From Novosphingobium pokkalii (GTDB lineage Bacteria > Pseudomonadota > Alphaproteobacteria > Sphingomonadales > Sphingomonadaceae), in NCBI RefSeq assembly GCF_014652855.1, contig NZ_BMZP01000018.1:1-60277 (forward strand): a stretch of DNA of 60,277 bases, read 5' to 3'. Below are positions 26,898-35,685 of the stretch, piece by piece. Below the pieces are notes generated by a model, which had not been told where the DNA came from, did no database searches, and saw only the letters and a list, made by a program, of their open reading frames with translations. The position numbers and the translations under genes were made by a program. Positions within the stretch are counted from its first letter, which is position 1. Each line of letters opens with the position of its first letter.

Positions 26898-27321
26898 TAA
26901 GTTTCCCCTTTTTTGCGAGATCATGCCACGTCGTGGCGGTTGTCTACCGGTTCTGTTATGTTCATGCAAGCGGACACACGCGTGAACTGTTGCCTAAAGG
27001 CCACTGTAACAGTTGCCATTGCAGCAATTTCCCGGTTGAAACCACCCTCATGTGCCCCCTCCAATGCGGCAGGCCAAAGGCGGTTCCCGGAAGAGTCGCA
27101 AAAAATGCCGGTGAGGCGGATTTTTTCAGCGACGTGTGGTGAAACGCCACAAAGCGGTGCGCCGGCGTGGTGCCAATCTGGCGCGCGGCATCGGTGCCAC
27201 TCTGGCGCGTCACTGTGGTGTGCGATGCGCCGAGATGGCTGGCGCATTCTTGTGCACTGCACTAGGAACGGCGCGTCGAGCGGCGTCTTTGGCGCCATTG
27301 CCCCGGGGGAACCGAACACTC
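26898..27321. other. Intergenic region with direct repeat, between divergent genes
   Basis: This 424-bp spacer between the OmpA-like gene and the YqaA-like gene holds no convincing gene. It contains a 17-bp direct repeat, GGTGCCAATCTGGCGCG (27169-27185) and GGTGCCACTCTGGCGCG (27193-27209), starting 24 bp apart with one mismatch. Promoters of both genes must lie here. Confidence 0.7.
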
Positions 27322-27963
27322 ATGTTGCGCCGCCTTTACGATTGGACCATGGCCAAGGCTGCCCATCCGCAGGCATCGTGGTGGCTGTTCCTGTTCGCGT
27401 TCATGGAGGCGAGCTTCTTTCCCATCCCCCCGCATCCGTTGCTCGGGCTGATGTGCCTGGCCCAGCCCAAGAAGGCGGTGCGCTATGCCGCCTTCGCCAC
27501 GGCGGGTTCGGTGCTGGGCGGTCTGCTCGGCTATGCGATCGGCCATTTCCTCTATGATAGCGTGGGTACACAACTGCTTGCGTTGCTGCACCTGACCGCC
27601 AGCTTCCCCAAGGCGGCGTGCTATCTGCGCGAATACGGCGTCGAGATCATCGTGATCAAGGGCGCCACGCCGATCCCGTTCAAGCTGCTGACGATCACCG
27701 CCGGGTTCATCGGCATGCCGCTGGTGCCGTTCTTCCTGGCCAGCGTGCTGTCGCGCTCGATCAGCTTCATGATCGTGGGCGTGCTGTTCCGCCTGTTCGG
27801 GGCACCGATCAAGCGCTTCATCGACAAGTACCTCGGCCTGGTCACCGCCGGCTTCGTCATCCTGGTGGTCGCCGGCTTCGCAGCCGCAACCATGCTGGGC
27901 GGTGGCGGCGGCAAGAACGCCGCCATGGAACGCTGCGAGAAGGCAATCCTCACCCAGCCGTAA
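27322..27963 (+). CDS. YqaA-family inner membrane protein (VTT/DedA-like)
   Basis: 213-residue membrane protein of the VTT/SNARE-associated superfamily, which includes DedA lipid scramblase-like proteins. About five hydrophobic segments. The family signature is visible as MEASFFPIPPHPLLGLMCLA and GATPIPFKLLTITAGFIGMP, with the re-entrant FPIPP and PIPFK loops. The C-terminus is basic and cytosolic. ATG 27322 opens the conserved region; earlier in-frame starts would add an unconserved basic stretch. Transport substrate unknown. Confidence 0.88.
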   Translation: MLRRLYDWTMAKAAHPQASWWLFLFAFMEASFFPIPPHPLLGLMCLAQPKKAVRYAAFATAGSVLGGLLGYAIGHFLYDSVGTQLLALLHLTASFPKAACYLREYGVEIIVIKGATPIPFKLLTITAGFIGMPLVPFFLASVLSRSISFMIVGVLFRLFGAPIKRFIDKYLGLVTAGFVILVVAGFAAATMLGGGGGKNAAMERCEKAILTQP

Positions 27964-28043
27964 ACGCCGTTGCGGTTAGGCCACTGGCTTGACTGCGCGG
28001 CGCAACGTGCCAAGCTTGTGGCCTCAAATCTTCAGGCTTTCAC

Positions 28044-28081
28044 GGGGCCTGACCGCTTTGCGTCGGGCCAGGCCCCCTTTT
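28044..28081 (+). terminator. Terminator between YqaA-like gene and usg
   Basis: GGGGCCTG (28044-28051) pairs with CAGGCCCC (28069-28076), followed by CTTTT. The loop is 17 bases. Confidence 0.65.
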
Positions 28082-28097
28082 GGCACGGAGGGATGGC

Positions 28098-28394
28098 ATG
28101 GCGCGTGGAGAAGCGAATACTGGGCGAATTGACAGCGATTTCTTGAGCCAACTGGCCGGCTATGGCCTGACCACGATCGAAGTGCATTATTACATGCCCG
28201 ATCACCCGGCGCTGCTCCAGATGTTTGCGTTCCAGCAATATGATCTTGCCCCACGCTTTCCGCGCCTGGGCGGTTTCCTCGATCACTGGCGGCGGGAGAT
28301 CGATGCCGCGCTCCATTCGGTGCGCATCGCCCACCGTCACCTGATCGGCCCGCAGGAATACCGCGCGGTCAATGGCGTGATCACGATCAATTGA
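28098..28394 (+). CDS. usg: Usg-family protein
   Basis: 98-residue protein of the alphaproteobacterial Usg family, first named for its place near trp genes; function unknown. Conserved run: GYGLTTIEVHYYMPDHPALL, QQYDLAPRFPRLGGFLDHW, REIDAALHSVRIAH. The ATG at 28098 follows GGAGGG by five bases. No membrane segment or metal motif. It stands alone here, away from any trp gene, so context gives no clue to its job. Confidence 0.85.
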   Translation: MARGEANTGRIDSDFLSQLAGYGLTTIEVHYYMPDHPALLQMFAFQQYDLAPRFPRLGGFLDHWRREIDAALHSVRIAHRHLIGPQEYRAVNGVITIN

Positions 28395-28416
28395 GCCGGC
28401 CCGTCCGCTCGTCAGG

Positions 28417-29385
28417 TCAACCCGTTCCGTCGATACGCGGCAGGCGCCGGGCTTCTATCCCGGCATAGAAGTGCGCGACGCTGCGTTGCAGCTCGTAGCG
28501 CGCCATTTTCATGGTGGCGAAACGTTCGGGTATCGGAAGCATGCCGGCTTCGGTCATGTCCAGCCCCTGCGTGACGGCCTGGTCCAGCGCGGGTTCCAGC
28601 CAGTCGAGCCAGTCGCGGGTCTGGGCAATGGCGGCCGTGCCGGTGGGATCGAACGGGCCATGCCCGGGCACGAGCTGGCGATGGGGCAGGGCGAGCAGCG
28701 CGTCTAGGCTCTGGCGCCAGGCGGCCAGATCGGCATCGGGCGTGGCCGGGGCGCGATCGTGGAACACGAGGTCACCGGCCAGCAGCGTCCCGCTGGCTTC
28801 GTCCACCAGGACCAGATCGCCATCAGAATGGCCGTGCAGCGCCAAGGCGGTCAGCCGCCGGCCGCCGACCTCGATCGGGCCGGGCACGACGGTGGCGGCG
28901 GGCAGGGCGACGGCGGTGCCGCGCATCCAGTCGGCCAGGATGCGGTACATCGCATCGGCAAAGCCATTGCCGTCGCGCTCCAGTTCGCGGCGCGTGGCCG
29001 GCAGAGCGGCGACGATGGCCGGATCGAACGCCGCCGTGCCCAGCGCGTGATCGGGGTGGAGGTGGCTGAGGAACACGCGGCGCACCGGGCCGTGGCACAG
29101 CTTTTCCGCCAGCGCGGCCAGCCCCTGGGCATAGCGCAGCGACGGCCCGCAATCGAACAGCACCGCCCCGCCTTCCGGGCAGGCGAGAATGGCGGCATTG
29201 GCGATGGCGCCGCCATTGCCAAAGGCGATCGCCTCGTCCGCGCCGCGCACCAGCCACAGGCCCGGCCCGATCGCCTGAGGATCATAGGCATAGCGGCCGG
29301 CAAAGGTTTCCGCGTTGGCGGCCATGGGGGCGATGGCAGGCGCGGTGGCGAGCAGGCCGAGCGCGGCGCGGCGGGACAGGATCAT
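28417..29385 (-). CDS. Quinoprotein relay system zinc metallohydrolase (MBL fold)
   Basis: Exported metallo-beta-lactamase-fold hydrolase, 322 residues, of the type found with PQQ-dependent alcohol dehydrogenases and their SoxYZ-like carrier. Signal sequence LSRRAALGLLATAPAIAPMA; the twin Arg in MILSRRAALG could indicate Tat export. Zinc ligands: FLSHLHPDHALGT, HGHSDGDLVLVD, LLAGDLVFHDR and LVPGHGPFDP. Its ATG overlaps the end of the upstream carrier gene by four bases (29382-29385), so they are translationally coupled. The reaction of this family is not established. Confidence 0.87.
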   Translation of the reverse strand: MILSRRAALGLLATAPAIAPMAANAETFAGRYAYDPQAIGPGLWLVRGADEAIAFGNGGAIANAAILACPEGGAVLFDCGPSLRYAQGLAALAEKLCHGPVRRVFLSHLHPDHALGTAAFDPAIVAALPATRRELERDGNGFADAMYRILADWMRGTAVALPAATVVPGPIEVGGRRLTALALHGHSDGDLVLVDEASGTLLAGDLVFHDRAPATPDADLAAWRQSLDALLALPHRQLVPGHGPFDPTGTAAIAQTRDWLDWLEPALDQAVTQGLDMTEAGMLPIPERFATMKMARYELQRSVAHFYAGIEARRLPRIDGTG

Positions 29386-30146
29386 GGCGCCAGGGTTCCG
29401 TCAAAGGTGCGGCCGTTGCTGTCGGCCATGTGGACCTGGACCGGCCCGCCCAGCCCTGGCGGCAAGAGCAGGGTGAAGGCGGGATCTTCCGACACCGAGC
29501 CATTGATCGTCATCGTGCCCAACGCCTGGCCTGCCGCGCCGCGCAGGCGCAAGCTCTCGATATTGTAGGCGGCGATATTGTCGACATAGCCGGTGTCCAT
29601 CGGGTGGCGCACGGTCACGCGCAGGCGGGTCTGGTCTGCCTGCGGCCAGAGGCGCCCGCGCATTTCGCCCAGATGCTGGGCCCAATCGCCTTTCACCCGG
29701 CTGACCGGCGGGGCCGAACAACCGCCACCGGCGGCGTCGACCCAGCGCCCGGCAACGTGCCAGATGCCATCGGCGGTCAGCACCAGGGCGCGCACCGGGG
29801 TGCGCTGGTCCAGCTTGATACGCAGCGAGACGTAAGCCAGCGCGCCTTCCGGCTGGTAGTCGATCGCCACCGGCAGCGGGTTGAGATCCATCAGCACGAC
29901 GATGCGCTGCACTTTGGGCAGGGCACGCGCATCGACAGTGACGGGAAAGACGTGCTGGTTTTCCGTCACATCGGGCATGGTGACGATCACCGCCGGATCG
30001 AACCGGACCGGCGCCTTGCCCAGCAGCCAGGCGGCATGGTTGGCCCACATCGGCGATCCAAGTGGATCGGCCGGTGTGGCCTGGCCCTGGCCCGGGCTGC
30101 ACAGCGCGAGCAGGGCTGCCAGCAGAAGGGACGCGCGACGTGTCAT
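29382..30146 (-). CDS. Quinoprotein dehydrogenase-associated SoxYZ-like carrier
   Basis: Exported 254-residue protein fusing SoxY-like and SoxZ-like parts. In thiosulfate oxidation SoxYZ carries intermediates on a SoxY Cys; here the SoxY-like half ends with GGGCSAPP, a possible carrier Cys near the middle. The SoxZ-like half shows VTVRHPMDTGYVDNI. Signal peptide SLLLAALLALCSPGQGQA from ATG 30146. Members of this family accompany PQQ alcohol dehydrogenase genes rather than sox genes. Coupled to the MBL hydrolase by overlap, and divergent from the CXXCW protein gene. Confidence 0.87.
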   Translation of the reverse strand: MTRRASLLLAALLALCSPGQGQATPADPLGSPMWANHAAWLLGKAPVRFDPAVIVTMPDVTENQHVFPVTVDARALPKVQRIVVLMDLNPLPVAIDYQPEGALAYVSLRIKLDQRTPVRALVLTADGIWHVAGRWVDAAGGGCSAPPVSRVKGDWAQHLGEMRGRLWPQADQTRLRVTVRHPMDTGYVDNIAAYNIESLRLRGAAGQALGTMTINGSVSEDPAFTLLLPPGLGGPVQVHMADSNGRTFDGTLAP

Positions 30147-30252
30147 ACCAAGGCACCATTTGCCCTGGCCGATACCCTTCCTACAATTGCACCATGGACC
30201 AAGACCGGGCGGGCCGTGTGCCCGACCCAATGGGCAGGAGAGGATCACCGCA

Positions 30253-30828
30253 ATGCGCCGCCGCGCCCTTCTTGCAGGCCTGATGCTGGCGCTCGCCCCG
30301 CCGGCCCTGGCGCAGGCGGCGCCGCCGTTCGATGCGCAGGGCTACCGCAACGCGGCGTTTCGCGCGCCGGTCGATCGCGATCCGGCGCCGGCCACGGCGA
30401 TGGCCCTGGCCGATGCGCGACGCCTGGCACCAGGCGCGGCCCTGTTCGTCGATGTCTTGCCGGCCGAAGGCGCGCATCGCGATCCGGCCAGCGGGCGCTG
30501 GACGCTGGCGGCGCCGCACGCGACGATTCCCGGTGCGCTATGGTTTCCCGAAACCGGCCGGGCTCCACCCGATCCCCTGCTGTGGGGGGCCTTGCTGGCG
30601 CGGGCAATGGCGTTTCGTCAGGCCCACCCTGCCGCGCCCATCGTGCTGTTCTGCCGGGCCGATTGCTGGATGAGCTGGAACGCGGCGCGGCGCCTGGCGC
30701 TGGCAGGGGTGCCCGGCGTGCGCTGGCTGGCCGAAGGCATCGAAGGCTGGCACGATGCCGGCGGCGCGCTGGTGCCGGCCACGCCCGTGGCCGTGCCTGA
30801 CGCGGAAAAAGTCGACCACACCCCCTGA
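30253..30828 (+). CDS. PQQ-dependent catabolism-associated CXXCW-motif protein (rhodanese-like)
   Basis: Exported 191-residue rhodanese-like protein. Signal peptide ALLAGLMLALAPPALAQA; the active-site-like segment is VLFCRADCWMSWNAARRLAL, with Cys-x3-Cys-Trp where rhodaneses have their loop, and WLAEGIEGWHDAGGALVPAT matches the rhodanese C-terminal turn. Families with this motif co-occur with PQQ alcohol dehydrogenases and methanol/ethanol catabolism. It is divergent from the SoxYZ-like carrier (106 bp), so the three form one locus. EthD follows at 16 bases. Confidence 0.85.
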   Translation: MRRRALLAGLMLALAPPALAQAAPPFDAQGYRNAAFRAPVDRDPAPATAMALADARRLAPGAALFVDVLPAEGAHRDPASGRWTLAAPHATIPGALWFPETGRAPPDPLLWGALLARAMAFRQAHPAAPIVLFCRADCWMSWNAARRLALAGVPGVRWLAEGIEGWHDAGGALVPATPVAVPDAEKVDHTP

Positions 30829-30844
30829 TGACAGGAGCAAGACC

Positions 30845-31138
30845 ATGGCCACGTTGATCGTCAGCTATCCCAAGCACGAAGGCGCGCGGTTCGATGCCGC
30901 GTACTACACCGCCACGCATATTCCGTTGGTGGAGCGCCTGTGGACCGCGCACGGCTTTACCGGCGCCGAAGTCCTGCTGCCCGCCGGGGACCAGCCGTGG
31001 GCAGCCGCCGTGCTGCTGCGCTTTGCCAGCCAGGCGGCGGTCGATGCCGCGCTGGCCAGCCCGGACACGCCGCAGATCATGGGCGATGTCGGCAATTTCA
31101 CCGACATTGCCCCGGTGATCTATCGCGCCGGAGATTGA
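30845..31138 (+). CDS. EthD-family protein
   Basis: 97-residue dimeric ferredoxin-like protein. EthD domain marks: LIVSYPKHEGARFDAAYYTA, HIPLVERLW, and VGNFTDIAPVIY at the end. EthD was first found with an ether-degrading P450 but the family is broad and its role unknown. The AGGAGC ribosome site and ATG 30845 lie 16 bases after the CXXCW gene, so the two are probably cotranscribed. Confidence 0.88.
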   Translation: MATLIVSYPKHEGARFDAAYYTATHIPLVERLWTAHGFTGAEVLLPAGDQPWAAAVLLRFASQAAVDAALASPDTPQIMGDVGNFTDIAPVIYRAGD

Positions 31139-31163
31139 AGGGGGCGATTGAGCCGGGAAGCCG

Positions 31164-32948
31164 TCACGGCGCGCGGTAGACCACCTTGCCGCCGACCATG
31201 GTGAGCAGCACGCGGGTTTGCGCGATGGCATCGGGATCGCCGGCAAAGATGTTGCGGTCGATCCAGATGAGATCGGCAAACTTGCCGCGCTCCAGGCTGC
31301 CGACCTGACCTTCGGCGCGCAGCGACCAGGCCGCGTTGATCGTGGCGGCGCGCACCGTCTGTGCCACGGTCAGCGGCGGTCCGCCGGGCAGCGGCTGGCT
31401 GTATTCCGGCCCGGCCGAAGGATCGTTGCGCCGGGTCACCCCCACCTTGAGGGCGAACCATTCGTTGAGCGGATCGACCGGCCAGTCGCTGCCGAACGTG
31501 ATCCGCGCGCCCGCCTTGGCCAGCAGGCCCGAAGGCTCCATGAAGGCATAGCGTTTCGGGCCGAGGAAATCCTTGGCGCCGGCCACCGTGTCGGCCGCCA
31601 GCTTGCCCCATTGCAGCGACAGCACCGGGGTGACGCCCAGCGCCTTGTAGCGCGGGAAATCGGCCGGATCGACGATCTCGTCATGGGCCACGGCGGGGCG
31701 CACGTCGCGGGCGGGATGGCTCTTGCGCAAGGCTGCCACGGCATCGAGCGCGATGCGGACCGCGCCATCGCCATCGGCGTGCATGTGGGGATCGAACCCC
31801 AGCGCGGTGATGCGATCGAGCAGCGGGGCGAGCACCGGCGGCGGGAAATAGGGGGCAGGCCCCTTGTTGGTGCCGGGTTGCCAGTCGGGCTTTTCCGCAG
31901 TGCCATGGTTTTCCAGATAGGGCGCCAGCATCACCCCGGTGAAGGCCGGGGCGGTGATCACCCCGTCCATGTAGAGCTTGATCGTGCGCACCATGATCGT
32001 GGGCTGCACTTGCGCCGCGCCCTGGTCATAGGTGCGGCGCCATTCGACGATGCGCAACAGCGCCGGTTCCGGGGCGGGGCCTTCCTCGGGGGCGATGTGG
32101 GGGGCGAAATGGCCGCGCGCGGTCAATTCTCCAGCCTTGGACAAGACCGAGAAAGCGCGGATCGATTCGAGCGGGGCATCGGCATCGAGGAACGTGGTCA
32201 CGCCCTGCGCCGCCATGGCCGCCAGCGCCGCGCGCGCGGCCACCACGTCGTCTTCCGGCGTGGGCGCGGGCACGTGCTTGCGCACCAGGTCTTGCGCGGC
32301 ATCTTCCAGCAGGCCGGTGGGCGCGCCCGTGGCATCGTGGTGGATGCCGCCCCCCACCGGATCGGGCGTCTTGGCGTCGATCCCGGCCAAGGCCAGGCCG
32401 CGGCTGTTGACCAGCGCCGAATGGCCGAACGAGGAAAACACTGCCACCGGGCGCGTCGTGGGCAGGGCATCGAGCATGGCCTTGGTCATCTCGATGCCGA
32501 GAGGCTGCATCTCCTGTTGGAACCAGTGCACTGCGATCAGCCACTTGCCGTCATGGCCCGCTCCTTCCTTGGCCGCGCAGGCGCTGAGCGCGGCCTGGAA
32601 TTCGGGCACGGTCAGCCGCTTGTATTGCAGATCGCAGGCCAGCAGGCCCGATCCGCCTTCCAGCGGGTGCATGTGCGCGTCGACCAGACCCGGCATGACC
32701 ACGCCGCCTTTCAGGTCGATCGTCTGGGTCGCCGGGCCGGTGAAGGCCTTGGCCCCCGCGTCCCCGCCCACATAGACGATGCGTCCATCCTTGATCGCCA
32801 GCGCCTGGGCCACGCTGTCGTGCGCGTCGATGGTGTGGATCTGGCCGTGGAGCAGCACGGTATCGGCGGCCGGGGCCGTTGCGGCGTTGGCAGCCGTGGC
32901 GATCAGCGATGAACCGGTCAGCAGGGCCAGAGGGCGAAGGAAAGGCAT
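31164..32948 (-). CDS. Exported amidohydrolase (YtcJ-like)
   Basis: Metal-dependent amidohydrolase of 594 residues. Signal peptide PFLRPLALLTGSSLIATAANA, so probably periplasmic. Metal site: GLVDAHMHPLEGG (HxH), FDPHMHADGDGAVRIALDAV, AHDEIVDP, and the catalytic Asp in FGSDWPVDPLNEWFAL. The family hydrolyses amides, ureas or carbamates; the substrate is not predictable. ATG 32948 has GAGGTGCCTC before it. It converges on the EthD gene with 25 bases between stops. Confidence 0.9.
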   Translation of the reverse strand: MPFLRPLALLTGSSLIATAANAATAPAADTVLLHGQIHTIDAHDSVAQALAIKDGRIVYVGGDAGAKAFTGPATQTIDLKGGVVMPGLVDAHMHPLEGGSGLLACDLQYKRLTVPEFQAALSACAAKEGAGHDGKWLIAVHWFQQEMQPLGIEMTKAMLDALPTTRPVAVFSSFGHSALVNSRGLALAGIDAKTPDPVGGGIHHDATGAPTGLLEDAAQDLVRKHVPAPTPEDDVVAARAALAAMAAQGVTTFLDADAPLESIRAFSVLSKAGELTARGHFAPHIAPEEGPAPEPALLRIVEWRRTYDQGAAQVQPTIMVRTIKLYMDGVITAPAFTGVMLAPYLENHGTAEKPDWQPGTNKGPAPYFPPPVLAPLLDRITALGFDPHMHADGDGAVRIALDAVAALRKSHPARDVRPAVAHDEIVDPADFPRYKALGVTPVLSLQWGKLAADTVAGAKDFLGPKRYAFMEPSGLLAKAGARITFGSDWPVDPLNEWFALKVGVTRRNDPSAGPEYSQPLPGGPPLTVAQTVRAATINAAWSLRAEGQVGSLERGKFADLIWIDRNIFAGDPDAIAQTRVLLTMVGGKVVYRAP

Positions 32949-33102
32949 GAGGCACCTCGCGGAAGGCGCGGCGCCCCCTGCGCCGCCCCATCTGTGATCT
33001 AAGCAGACAAGGCGGGGGTAGGCAACAAAATCAGTCATTGTGCGCGGCCACGTTGGCCGAACATCCTAGTTACTGCGATGCCGCAAAAACCAGGAGTTAT
33101 AT

Positions 33103-33411
33103 ATGCATACTATCAAAATCGGCCACACTGGGCACCCACTTGCCAGCTTTGCTGACTATGATGGCTACGTTGAAGTCACACCAAAACATGGCGGGACCGT
33201 GATGGGCGTAGATGGCCGTCTAAGTGTCTGGGGAGAACCTTGGCTCGTTTATTGGCGTGGTGGAACCCAGAAATCCTTGCGCGACTGGACACAGATTATC
33301 GTTACTAGGTTGCACGATCAAAGCAATGTAATTTCGGGCCAAATCTGCCGGAATCTTGGTGTCAAAGCAGAACGTGATGGCGTCTCGTTCTACGTCTGGC
33401 CAGATCGCTAG
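33103..33411 (+). CDS. Orphan hypothetical protein, lower GC
   Basis: 102-residue protein I do not recognise (MHTIKIGHTGHPLASFADYD...). It has a good AGGAG ribosome site six bases before ATG 33103. No signal peptide; it is rich in Trp, Gly and His. Its base composition, near 50% GC by eye and with AT-rich flanks, differs sharply from the roughly 65-70% around it, which points to recent acquisition. Flanked on the right by a dispersed inverted repeat. Confidence 0.7.
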   Translation: MHTIKIGHTGHPLASFADYDGYVEVTPKHGGTVMGVDGRLSVWGEPWLVYWRGGTQKSLRDWTQIIVTRLHDQSNVISGQICRNLGVKAERDGVSFYVWPDR

Positions 33412-33477
33412 GCGGTGTGGATGCATTGGAATACCTGGGTATGCGCAACAGGCGTAGTGCTGCCCGATCCCAACAAA

Positions 33478-33565
33478 GCTGGACCCCGGATCAAGTCCGG
33501 GGTGACGAAGAAAGTGCTTATGTTTTAATTATTCACGTCACCCCGGACTTGATCCGGGGTTCAGC
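33478..33565. repeat. 30-bp inverted-repeat element (REP/BIME-like)
   Basis: Arms at 33478-33507 and 33536-33565 are inverted copies with one mismatch, separated by a 28-bp AT-rich spacer. Each arm contains its own palindrome CCCCGGATCAAGTCCGGGG. A degenerate relative lies at 6425-6451. Such elements are dispersed in many alphaproteobacterial genomes; a pair can fold as a large hairpin. The rest of the 283-bp gap up to 33694 shows nothing else. Confidence 0.88.
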
Positions 33566-33694
33566 TTGATACCATGCGCCGTGGCTGCCGTTTGCCCGCC
33601 GACTTCCGATCCCTGCCAATTCGGCTTTTCGCCAAGCTGCTGAATTTGTTCACAGGACCCAATCTTGCGGCGCTCCTAAAAGGAGAAGTGCATA

Positions 33695-34477
33695 TCAGCG
33701 CGCCTTTTCCGCTTCGGCCAGGGCGGCGCGGGCAATCGGCTCCATCACGGCATAGCCGGCCGCATTGGGGTGGACCCCGTCACTCGACAGGCCCGGCTTC
33801 ATCGCGCCTTCGGGCGTGGCCATGGCGCCATAGTAATCGGCATAGGCCAGGCCGCGCGTGCGGGCGAGATCCTTGAGCCAGGCGTTGAGGGCGGCGATCT
33901 GCGCGGCCGGCTTCATCTCGCTGCGCCAGTTGAAGCCGCCGGCGGGCAACACGCTGCCCAGCACCACGGCAATGCCGTTGGCCTTGGCCAGATCGACCAT
34001 GGCCATGACATTGGCGGCATATTCATCCGGGCTGGTCGGGCCGGTGTTGCCGGCCACGTCGTTGGTGCCGCACATGATGTGGACCACGCGCGGGCGCAGG
34101 CGCACCACGTCCTGATAGAAGCGCAGCAGGATCTGCGGGCTGGTCTGCCCGGCAATGCCGCGATCGACAATGCCGCCGGCAAACAGGCCCGGCGCGGTCG
34201 TCAGCCACCATTCGGTGATCGAATCGCCGATGAACACGGCGCGCACCGGCTGGGGCACCTGGCGGTCCGCCTTCTGGTAGCGGCACAGGTTGCCCCAGTC
34301 ATAGCCACCGACGCGGCTGGGCGTGCAGGGCTCGGGCACCATGGCCGTCGGCCCGGTGGGGGTGACCGCCACCTGCACGGCGCCGACCGGTGATGCGGCC
34401 TGCCCGGCCTGCGCTGCCCAGGCGGGCGCTGCGGCCAGCGCCAGGGCGCCGGCCAGGACCACAAAGCGCGCGCGCAT
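33695..34477 (-). CDS. Exported GDSL/SGNH hydrolase
   Basis: Secreted esterase/lipase-like protein of 260 residues. Signal peptide VVLAGALALAAAPAWAAQ. SGNH blocks: VRAVFIGDSITEWW (Ser), GIAGQT (Gly block), MCGTNDVAGN (Asn) and LSSDGVHPNAAGY (catalytic Asp and His). Its ATG overlaps the spt stop as ATGA, so it is translationally coupled to serine palmitoyltransferase, which hints at a role in lipid remodelling. The substrate is unknown. Confidence 0.9.
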   Translation of the reverse strand: MRARFVVLAGALALAAAPAWAAQAGQAASPVGAVQVAVTPTGPTAMVPEPCTPSRVGGYDWGNLCRYQKADRQVPQPVRAVFIGDSITEWWLTTAPGLFAGGIVDRGIAGQTSPQILLRFYQDVVRLRPRVVHIMCGTNDVAGNTGPTSPDEYAANVMAMVDLAKANGIAVVLGSVLPAGGFNWRSEMKPAAQIAALNAWLKDLARTRGLAYADYYGAMATPEGAMKPGLSSDGVHPNAAGYAVMEPIARAALAEAEKAR

Positions 34478-35676
34478 CAGATAATGCCCACCGCCTTGCC
34501 GGCGCGTTCAAACATGCCGATGATCGTCTGCACCTGCTCGGCGCTGTGCGCGGCGCAGAGCGAGCAGCGCAGCAGAGTCATGCCGGCCGGCGTTGCCGGC
34601 GGGCGCGCCAGGTTCACATAGAGCCCTTCGTGCAGCAGCGCTTCCCACATCGCCGCGCCGCGTTCCAGATCGGGCATGATCACCGAAATGATCGCGCTTT
34701 GCGGGGTTTCCGTGCCCAGCTTGAAGCCACGGCTGGTCAACCCGGCGTGCAGCGTCTTGGAATTTTCCCACAAGTGCGCGCGCTTGTCGGCCGCATGCAT
34801 CAGCTTGCGGATCGAGGTGCTGGCGGTGTGCACCACGCTGGGCGGCAGCGAGGCGGTGAACACGTAAGGGCGGCAGACCAGGCGCAGGATCTCGAACTTG
34901 GGATGGTTCGAGACGCAGAAGCCGCCGACCGTGCCGACCGACTTGGAGAACGTGCCGATCACGAAATCGACCTGGTCGAGCACACCCTGGTCTTCGGCCA
35001 CGCCGCGCCCGTTGGGGCCGATGAAGCCCATCGAGTGGGCTTCGTCCACCAGCACCATGGCGCCGTGGGCCTTGGCAATCGCGATCATCTCCTTGAGCGG
35101 GGCAATGTCGCCCAGCATCGAATAGACGCCTTCGAGCACGACCAGCTTGCCCGCGCCTTCGGGAATGCGCTTGAGGCGCTTTTCCATCGCCTCGATATCG
35201 TTGTGCTTGAACGGCACGACTTCAGCGTCGCCCATCTTGCAGCCGTCCCAGATCGAGGCGTGGCTGTCGATGTCGAGCACGATGTAGTCGCCCTTGCCGG
35301 CCATCGTGGAAATGATGCCCAGGTTCGCCTGGTAGCCGGTGGAAAACACCATGGCATGGTCCATGCCATAGAAATCCTTGAGCGCGTCTTCCACGGCGCG
35401 GTGCCCGGCATAGGTGCCATTGAGCACGCGGCTGCCGGTGGTGCCCGAACCGAATTCGTCGAGCGCCTGCTTGCCCGCCGCGATCACGTCCGGATCGAAC
35501 GTCATGCCCATGTAGTTGTATGTGCCCAGCAGGATCGTCTCGCGCCCGTTGCACACCGCGACGGTGGGCGAGATCACCTTTTCCATCACCAGGTTGAACG
35601 GATCGGTGACGCCGGTGGAGAGCAGCGCGCGGCGTTGTTCGATCAGGCCGTCGAACTTGGAAAACAGGTCGGTCAT
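34477..35676 (-). CDS. spt: Serine palmitoyltransferase
   Basis: PLP enzyme condensing serine with an acyl thioester to 3-ketodihydrosphingosine, the first step to the sphingolipids that replace LPS in sphingomonads. 399 residues, soluble. Expected residues: His139 stacking on PLP in LDIDSHASIWDG, Asp211 and His214 in VLVDEAHSMGFIG, and Lys245 in FVIGTFSKSVGTVGG. Offsets fit the characterised Sphingomonas enzyme (His159, Asp231, His234, Lys265) with a uniform shift of 20. An acyl carrier protein gene ends nine bases upstream. The alternative 2-amino-3-ketobutyrate ligase is less likely given the carrier. Confidence 0.94.
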   Translation of the reverse strand: MTDLFSKFDGLIEQRRALLSTGVTDPFNLVMEKVISPTVAVCNGRETILLGTYNYMGMTFDPDVIAAGKQALDEFGSGTTGSRVLNGTYAGHRAVEDALKDFYGMDHAMVFSTGYQANLGIISTMAGKGDYIVLDIDSHASIWDGCKMGDAEVVPFKHNDIEAMEKRLKRIPEGAGKLVVLEGVYSMLGDIAPLKEMIAIAKAHGAMVLVDEAHSMGFIGPNGRGVAEDQGVLDQVDFVIGTFSKSVGTVGGFCVSNHPKFEILRLVCRPYVFTASLPPSVVHTASTSIRKLMHAADKRAHLWENSKTLHAGLTSRGFKLGTETPQSAIISVIMPDLERGAAMWEALLHEGLYVNLARPPATPAGMTLLRCSLCAAHSAEQVQTIIGMFERAGKAVGII

Positions 35677-35685
35677 GAGCGCAGC

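Noticed and set aside
29430..30800. Plus-strand frame of 456 codons across the SoxYZ-like carrier gene
   Set aside because: Out of frame with the recognised proteins and of antisense composition.
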